From the NCBI RefSeq assembly GCF_020386615.1, contig NZ_CP077769.1:1612001-1676000 (forward strand): a stretch of 64,000 bases of DNA, in the 5' to 3' direction. The notes below the pieces were generated by a model. The model saw nothing but the letters and a program-made list of their open reading frames with translations, was not told the DNA's origin and ran no database searches. This document shows positions 59,332 through 64,000 of this stretch, in pieces. A program made the position numbers and the translations under genes. Position 1 is the first letter of the stretch, and each line of letters begins with the position of its first letter. The stretch is from Chitinophaga pendula. Its GTDB lineage: Bacteria > Bacteroidota > Bacteroidia > Chitinophagales > Chitinophagaceae.

Positions 59332-61725
59332 CTAGCGCAATATCAACTCCTCAAATCCCCGGTCTACCACTACCTTTACCACACCTACCGCATAGTTACG
59401 GGCATTCAGCTTATATACCTTACCATCCAGCACATACTCCTTCGGCTCAAAAGGAAGCCCGTGTACCATCACCCGATGCTTCTTGTAAGAAGCATCATAC
59501 CGCCCAAAATACTTTTTCTTCAACAGGAACTGCTGCTTATTACTCACCTGCTTGAACCGGATAATGTTATACTGGTTGTTCTTATAACCATAATGATCGC
59601 CCGCATCCTCATACAACACACTGGATACCGACTCCTCACTGTAATAGACATTCAGGAACATCTCCTCTATATTACGCTGCTCAGTATGCTGTATCTTCGG
59701 ATATTGAGGTAATACCGCCCCCGCCTTCACAAATAATGGCATCTCATCCAGCGGCGTAGCGATCTTGATTGTCTGTCCTCCCATATACACCTTGTCGTTA
59801 AAGAAATAATACCATTGCCCCTTAGGCAGATATACTTCCTTCTCCTTCATACCAGCCTCATTCACATGACTGATCAGCAACGAATCGCCCAACATGAACT
59901 CATGCGTGAGATTATGCGTATTGGCATCCAACTGATCCACAAATGCCAGCGGCCGTAACATCGGCGTACCATAAGCACTATACTGCCAGAAAGTAGTATA
60001 CAGGTAGGGGAGGAGATGATAACGTAATTGGATGAACTTTTTAATGATAAACTCATACTTGCTGCCGAAACTCCAAGGCTCCTGGTTAAATCCGGTCTCG
60101 TTACTGGCCGAATGCGTCCGCATCAATGGATGGAACACCGCCAGCTGTATCCAACGGGTATACAACTCCCCGTCAGGCTCCCCTATAAAACCACCAATGT
60201 CACTGCCCGCAAAAGAAATTCCAGACACAGACAATCGCTGACACTGTACCGACGCCAGCCATAAATGCTCCCAGTTGGAAACATTATCACCCGTCCATAC
60301 CGACGACCAACGCTGCGAACCCGAATAACAAGATCGCGTGATCACAAACGGCCGGTTCGGCATCAGGTACTTCCGCATCCCCGCAGATGTCGCCTTACTC
60401 ATTAAATGTCCGTAAATATTATGCGCCTTCCGGTGACTTACCTGCTCCCCGTCATAATCATGCCGCACATCCTCCGGAAAACTACCCATCTCAAAGACCG
60501 CCGGTTCGTTCATATCATTCCATACCCCGCGTACACCTTTATCTACCAGACTCTTGAACAACCCGGCCCACCATTCCCGTACCTCCGGGTTCGTAAAGTC
60601 AGGAAATACACACTTTCCGGGCCATACATCCCCCTCCATCAACGCACCGTCCGCACGCTTACAGAAATAATCCTTCGCCGTACCCTCCTGGTATATCTTA
60701 TAATCAGGATCTACCTTAATACCTGGATCAATGATCACCACCACTTTAAAACCCTGGTCCCCCAGATCTTTGATCAACCCCTCCGGATCAGGAAAGTTCT
60801 GCTTACTCCACGTAAAACAACGATACCCTTCCATATAATCAATATCCAGATGGATCACATCACAGGGGATCTCCCGCTTGCGAAACTCCGCAGCAATCTC
60901 CCGTACCCGCGTATCCGGATAATAACTCCATCGGCATTGCTGATAACCCAATGCCCACATCGGCGGCAACTCCGCCGTGCCGGTAATCCGCGTATACGAC
61001 GCCGCTACTTCCAGCAACTCCGGCCCATAGATGAAATAATAGTTCATCTCACCACCACGGGCCCAGAAACTATTCACATCATCCCGCTCCTTGCCAAAAT
61101 CAAAAATGGTCCGGAACGTATTGTCAAAGAAAATACCATAGGCAATACCCTGATGCAAACCGTAATAAAAAGGAATATTACGGTACAAAGGGTCCGTATC
61201 CTTCTGATAACCATAGGCATCAGTACCGTAGTTCTCTACCCGCTTACCTCTCAGGTTCAGATCAGTCGGCTTGTCCCCAAGACCGTAAAAACACTCCCCG
61301 TCCTGTATCAGCTTACTACAATACACAATCTTACCGCCCTTCTGCAGGTAATATTGCCAGTGAAAACCCATCTCATCCTGATTGATGATCTTCCCTTCCA
61401 AGTCAGTGATCGTCAGCCGCAGATTGTCACGGGCGATAAATACCTTCACCGCCGCCGTATAGATCTCAAATACCTCCTCAAACTCACGAATACCAAAATC
61501 TACCGGCGACTCCTCCAGCCGGTCACTGGTCGCATACGAAAAGTCCCGCTGGAACTTACCGTCCGCAGCATACCGGAAACGAATGATCTTATCCGAAATC
61601 ACCCTTACCTCCAATATCGTCTCCGTCGTATAAAAACAGAAACAGTTACCTTCCTTTTTCCAGTCCTTGACAGTATCGGGATAATGTTTGATCGAATATT
61701 TTCCTGACGAGGTAGTTACTTGCAT
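59332..61725 (-). CDS. GH31 alpha-glucosidase-type glycoside hydrolase
   Basis: This 797-residue enzyme hydrolyses alpha-glucosides or related alpha-linked sugars. The N-terminal beta domain (about 1-230) precedes a TIM barrel with GALMEGDVWPGKCVFPDF, the nucleophile Asp404 (GVWNDMNEP), the acid/base Asp480 (VWTGDNVSNW) and SDIGGF. C-terminal domains include a DUF5110-like segment. There is no signal peptide, so it is probably cytoplasmic. It is monocistronic, and a long antisense frame opposite (60406-61707) is a codon-bias shadow. Alpha-xylosidase activity is an alternative. Confidence 0.93.
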   Translation of the reverse strand: MQVTTSSGKYSIKHYPDTVKDWKKEGNCFCFYTTETILEVRVISDKIIRFRYAADGKFQRDFSYATSDRLEESPVDFGIREFEEVFEIYTAAVKVFIARDNLRLTITDLEGKIINQDEMGFHWQYYLQKGGKIVYCSKLIQDGECFYGLGDKPTDLNLRGKRVENYGTDAYGYQKDTDPLYRNIPFYYGLHQGIAYGIFFDNTFRTIFDFGKERDDVNSFWARGGEMNYYFIYGPELLEVAASYTRITGTAELPPMWALGYQQCRWSYYPDTRVREIAAEFRKREIPCDVIHLDIDYMEGYRCFTWSKQNFPDPEGLIKDLGDQGFKVVVIIDPGIKVDPDYKIYQEGTAKDYFCKRADGALMEGDVWPGKCVFPDFTNPEVREWWAGLFKSLVDKGVRGVWNDMNEPAVFEMGSFPEDVRHDYDGEQVSHRKAHNIYGHLMSKATSAGMRKYLMPNRPFVITRSCYSGSQRWSSVWTGDNVSNWEHLWLASVQCQRLSVSGISFAGSDIGGFIGEPDGELYTRWIQLAVFHPLMRTHSASNETGFNQEPWSFGSKYEFIIKKFIQLRYHLLPYLYTTFWQYSAYGTPMLRPLAFVDQLDANTHNLTHEFMLGDSLLISHVNEAGMKEKEVYLPKGQWYYFFNDKVYMGGQTIKIATPLDEMPLFVKAGAVLPQYPKIQHTEQRNIEEMFLNVYYSEESVSSVLYEDAGDHYGYKNNQYNIIRFKQVSNKQQFLLKKKYFGRYDASYKKHRVMVHGLPFEPKEYVLDGKVYKLNARNYAVGVVKVVVDRGFEELILR

Positions 61726-62030
61726 AATTCACATTTACTTGATGGCCATAGTGCGCTCCGTCATGCCAGTCCACAGATGCAGGCGTGCTTTGATCTGTTA
61801 CACCGGCATCCGCTTTCCCGGGTCATACCGGTCCTTCGGCGGCCAAGTTAATAAAAATTGTTTGATAGCTACTGTTGGCGATGACGGCAGTTTTTATAGC
61901 TTTTACCGCTTATATTCATCGGTTAACAAAAAACTACCGGAAATATATATTTTACTTGTTAACTTCAATAATACTTTTTGCTTTAACCTATTTTTTACGG
62001 GGCTATACCTTTCCAGGAAGCCCCTTTTTA
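61726..62030. other. Intergenic region between the GH31 and BNR-repeat genes
   Basis: No gene is seen in this 305-bp gap. It ends with a hairpin (61999-62024) whose T tract points on the plus strand, though both flanking genes are on the minus strand. TAGCTTTT at about 61899 resembles a plus-strand -7 element. Confidence 0.4.
61999..62029 (+). terminator. Plus-strand terminator with no plus-strand gene before it
   Basis: GGGGCT (61999-62004) and AGCCCC (62019-62024) pair around 14 nt, followed by TTTTT on the plus strand. It may end a short untranslated RNA starting in the gap. Confidence 0.55.
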
Positions 62031-63122
62031 TTACCTGCGATCTCCCGCACTATCCGCTACTACCTTCGCAATACGGCCCCCCTGACCCGCCAGGTATACC
62101 ACCCGCCCATGCAAAGCCCGCTGTGCCACATGATACCCCGCTCTGCTAATATTACGCCAATCTTTTCCGCCGTTCAGCGAAATATCCGTACCCCCCGGAC
62201 CCGTCGCCAGCAACCGGTGAGCATCTATATATACGACAGCAGAACGATAGCCGTAAGGCGTCCCCACCGGCAACTCCCACCGACGTCCCCCATTCATCGT
62301 CAACGCACAGTTACCTTGCCGTACCGTATCCTTCATATAATCACCGCCTACGGCAATGCCCTTACGTTTATCATAAAATGCCAGGGAAAATACACCCGTA
62401 CTGGCCTCGCCCTGTACCACCGGCAGCTTGTAACTCACCGTATGCTTCCGGCCCAATACAAAAAAACGCGACACCGTACCGCCAGTCGCAAAATAAATAG
62501 TACCATCTGGCCATAAACGAATACCACTGCCACTAGCCGCAAATAGCGCCTCCCCTTGCTCCGCAACTGGCCCGTCCACCGGCCTCCAATGCTGCCCACC
62601 ATCGTTCGTACGCAACATAAAGAAACGGCCTCCCATAGGATCGCCTATGATCACCCCGTCCCGCTCATTGGCAAAATCCATCCCGTCCAGGAAAATACCG
62701 GGCGCATCATTAAAATAAACCCGCTGCCAGCTGATACCGCCGTCAGCAGTGGCATAAATATGCGCAGGCGCTCCCGCATTCACCACAATAGCCTTCTGAT
62801 CGCTGAAAGCCGATATATCACGCCAGTCGCAACTGTCACAACCAGCCACCCGCTGCCAGCTCCAATTTTTACCTCCGTCCGTACTACGACCAACCATACC
62901 CTCCGTCCCCGATACCCATACCACCTGGTCAGATACCACACTCATCCCGCGGATACTCTGAATAGGTCCCTTCACCAACGACTGTATCTCCGGCAAAACA
63001 CCCCCTCCCTGCGCAGCCACCCGCGCCGGAAAAATACTTGCACCTGCGAAGGTCAATAACAATAAAAAGCCGCGTACATCACGGGCCATAGACAACAAAA
63101 ACAGTTTTGTAGACATAAACAT
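62031..63122 (-). CDS. Exported BNR-repeat (Ycf48/sialidase-type propeller) protein
   Basis: This 363-residue protein has a signal peptide (FLLLLTFAGASIFPARVAAQ) and a beta-propeller of BNR/Asp-box repeats: STDGGKNW, TADGGISW, RTNDGGQHW, NGGRRW and SLNGGKDW. A CDSCDWRD motif (about residues 94-101) offers a disulfide or metal site. It resembles YCF48/photosystem-II-assembly-like proteins common in Bacteroidetes, which are not linked to photosynthesis there. The catalytic residues of sialidases are not evident. ATG 63116 is an alternative start. Confidence 0.8.
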   Translation of the reverse strand: MFMSTKLFLLSMARDVRGFLLLLTFAGASIFPARVAAQGGGVLPEIQSLVKGPIQSIRGMSVVSDQVVWVSGTEGMVGRSTDGGKNWSWQRVAGCDSCDWRDISAFSDQKAIVVNAGAPAHIYATADGGISWQRVYFNDAPGIFLDGMDFANERDGVIIGDPMGGRFFMLRTNDGGQHWRPVDGPVAEQGEALFAASGSGIRLWPDGTIYFATGGTVSRFFVLGRKHTVSYKLPVVQGEASTGVFSLAFYDKRKGIAVGGDYMKDTVRQGNCALTMNGGRRWELPVGTPYGYRSAVVYIDAHRLLATGPGGTDISLNGGKDWRNISRAGYHVAQRALHGRVVYLAGQGGRIAKVVADSAGDRR

Positions 63123-63282
63123 ATTAGCTGAATATCGGGTAATAACAAACTCATATCTTCATATGAGCATAACTGACATAGACCCGCGACCCTTATCATC
63201 TTATTGTCTTTCAATGCAGATGACCCGCCGCCGGATACAGCAAGAAAAATACAAAATCATTAGAAAGTGTGGAGCAGATTTA

Positions 63283-63290
63283 TATATTTG
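63283..63290 (+). promoter_or_regulatory. Candidate -7 element of the propeller regulator gene
   Basis: TATATTTG matches TAnnTTTG 43 bp upstream of the GTG start at 63334; no TTG lies at the -33 position. Confidence 0.4.
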
Positions 63291-63333
63291 CAATCAGCCT
63301 TTTAACCTGCTGTCATAATAACCAAACATCGAA

Positions 63334-64000
63334 GTGCATCAACCGGTCCAGATAAATACGCTATTCCTGATACTCTTGTGCTTACTTGCCGGCACTGGAT
63401 TATATGCACAAGATAAGCCCTACATATTCGATGCCTATGGCGTCAACGAAGGCCTTTCCCAAAGCAGCGTACATGATATCATCCAGGACAATCAGGGGTT
63501 CATGTGGATGGCTACCCGCGATGGCGTCAACCGCTTCGATGGATACGTATTCAATGAATATCGCTATAAACCCGCCGTCAGAGAAAAGAACGGAGAAGGC
63601 AAAGGCGACCTCGTACCCCGCGCCGGCAGCGGCGGCAAAGCCGTCATTAACCGCTTCGACCTCAAAGGATATAAAGGATACACCTTCTATACCACCTCCA
63701 AACAACAACTGCTGCTCGCCAACAACAATGGCATCAGCCTCTATGATAAATACCGCAACAGCTTCCGTCAGGTACTCGACGATCCCTCCTGGATCAACGA
63801 ACAGGAAAGAGATGCCATGTCCAAATTCTCCATCCTGGGAGAAGATACCGCCGCACAGCAACTCTGGGTATGGCGACCCATGAAAGGTCTCTATGTCTTG
63901 GATAACAACACCTGGAAAGTAAAACGTATCATCCTCTATCCGCCCGCCATCTCCCGCAAAGGCATATACCCCCAATGCGTACTCAAAGATGGCGATAACA
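63334..64000 (+). CDS. Two-component regulator propeller protein (5' part, runs off the window)
   Basis: Only the first 222 residues are present. GTG 63334 is the only in-frame start after an upstream stop at 63319; it gives a signal peptide (LFLILLCLLAGTGLYAQ) and the first propeller repeat (FDAYGVNEGLSQSSVHDIIQ, then DNQGFMWMATRDGVNRFDGY), a Reg_prop signature. A second repeat-like segment follows (LLLANNNGISLYDKYRNSF). In Bacteroidetes such N-termini belong to hybrid two-component systems or to triple-domain regulators that control sugar-utilisation loci. The enzymatic and DNA-binding parts lie outside the window. Confidence 0.85.
   Translation, partial: MHQPVQINTLFLILLCLLAGTGLYAQDKPYIFDAYGVNEGLSQSSVHDIIQDNQGFMWMATRDGVNRFDGYVFNEYRYKPAVREKNGEGKGDLVPRAGSGGKAVINRFDLKGYKGYTFYTTSKQQLLLANNNGISLYDKYRNSFRQVLDDPSWINEQERDAMSKFSILGEDTAAQQLWVWRPMKGLYVLDNNTWKVKRIILYPPAISRKGIYPQCVLKDGDN

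Noticed and set aside
60406..61707. Long (433-codon) plus-strand frame opposite the GH31 gene
   Set aside because: It lies fully antisense to a clear glycosidase, has no recognisable domain and an Ile/Pro/Thr/Arg-rich composition that comes from reading C-rich codons backwards.
1..64000. tRNA and rRNA genes
   Set aside because: I looked for T-loop and 3'-end patterns and saw no convincing candidate; a covariance-model scan would be needed to exclude them.

Overview
The window is a stretch of a Bacteroidetes chromosome, most likely Chitinophagaceae (Chitinophaga-like). This rests on several TonB-dependent receptors with carboxypeptidase-regulatory-like N-termini, DUF4374, DUF4382, DUF5723, DUF4294 and DUF4295 proteins, a LytS/LytTR two-component pair, bacillithiol genes, promoters of the TTG-N19-21-TAnnTTTG type, and starts mostly without Shine-Dalgarno sequences. 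No tRNA, rRNA, insertion sequence or CRISPR array was seen.

Layout. 1-6.7 kb: a tight four-gene operon of GH2 beta-galactosidase (5' end outside the window), GH63-type alpha-glucosidase, a kinase fused to a class III aminotransferase-fold lyase, and a DUF1338 (2-oxoadipate dioxygenase/decarboxylase) enzyme. Read together these fit removal of the collagen disaccharide Glc-alpha-1,2-Gal-beta from hydroxylysine and catabolism of the freed hydroxylysine. 6.8-13.6 kb: a flavin monooxygenase, a siderophore-type TonB receptor, a roughly 300 bp array of 17-bp repeats, and an LpoB-like/COG3014 lipoprotein operon. 13.9-31.4 kb: a CAP-domain lipoprotein, an orphan ABC ATPase, bacillithiol-transferase-like DinB, NUDIX, folC, DUF5723, TonB, TauE/SafE, a striking TATA array phased at 11 bp, LysE and MFS exporters, a TonB receptor-DUF4374 pair, a radical SAM/membrane protein/ureohydrolase operon and ccmE. 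By eye this block has the opposite strand base skew (G at or above C on +) from its flanks (C above G).

31.5-44 kb: ccmF, a SymE-like toxin and a barstar-like protein, an alpha/beta hydrolase, DUF4294, bshB1, an AhpC-type peroxiredoxin with AhpD-like partner, the rpmB-rpmG-DUF4295-ftsY group and a cupin/JmjC-like protein. 44-50 kb: rimO, a DEAD-box helicase, glgB and a DUF4382 lipoprotein. 50-59 kb: secreted and surface proteins of unknown role, a LytS/LytTR pair divergent from an outer-membrane beta-barrel receptor. 59-64 kb: GH31 alpha-glucosidase, a BNR-repeat protein and the start of a regulator with two-component propeller repeats that runs off the window.

Two 39-residue single-pass membrane proteins (38.6 and 51.5 kb) and a 56-residue ribosome-associated protein (41.2 kb) are short genes that are easily missed. 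All function calls come from reading the translated sequence; no database search was run.
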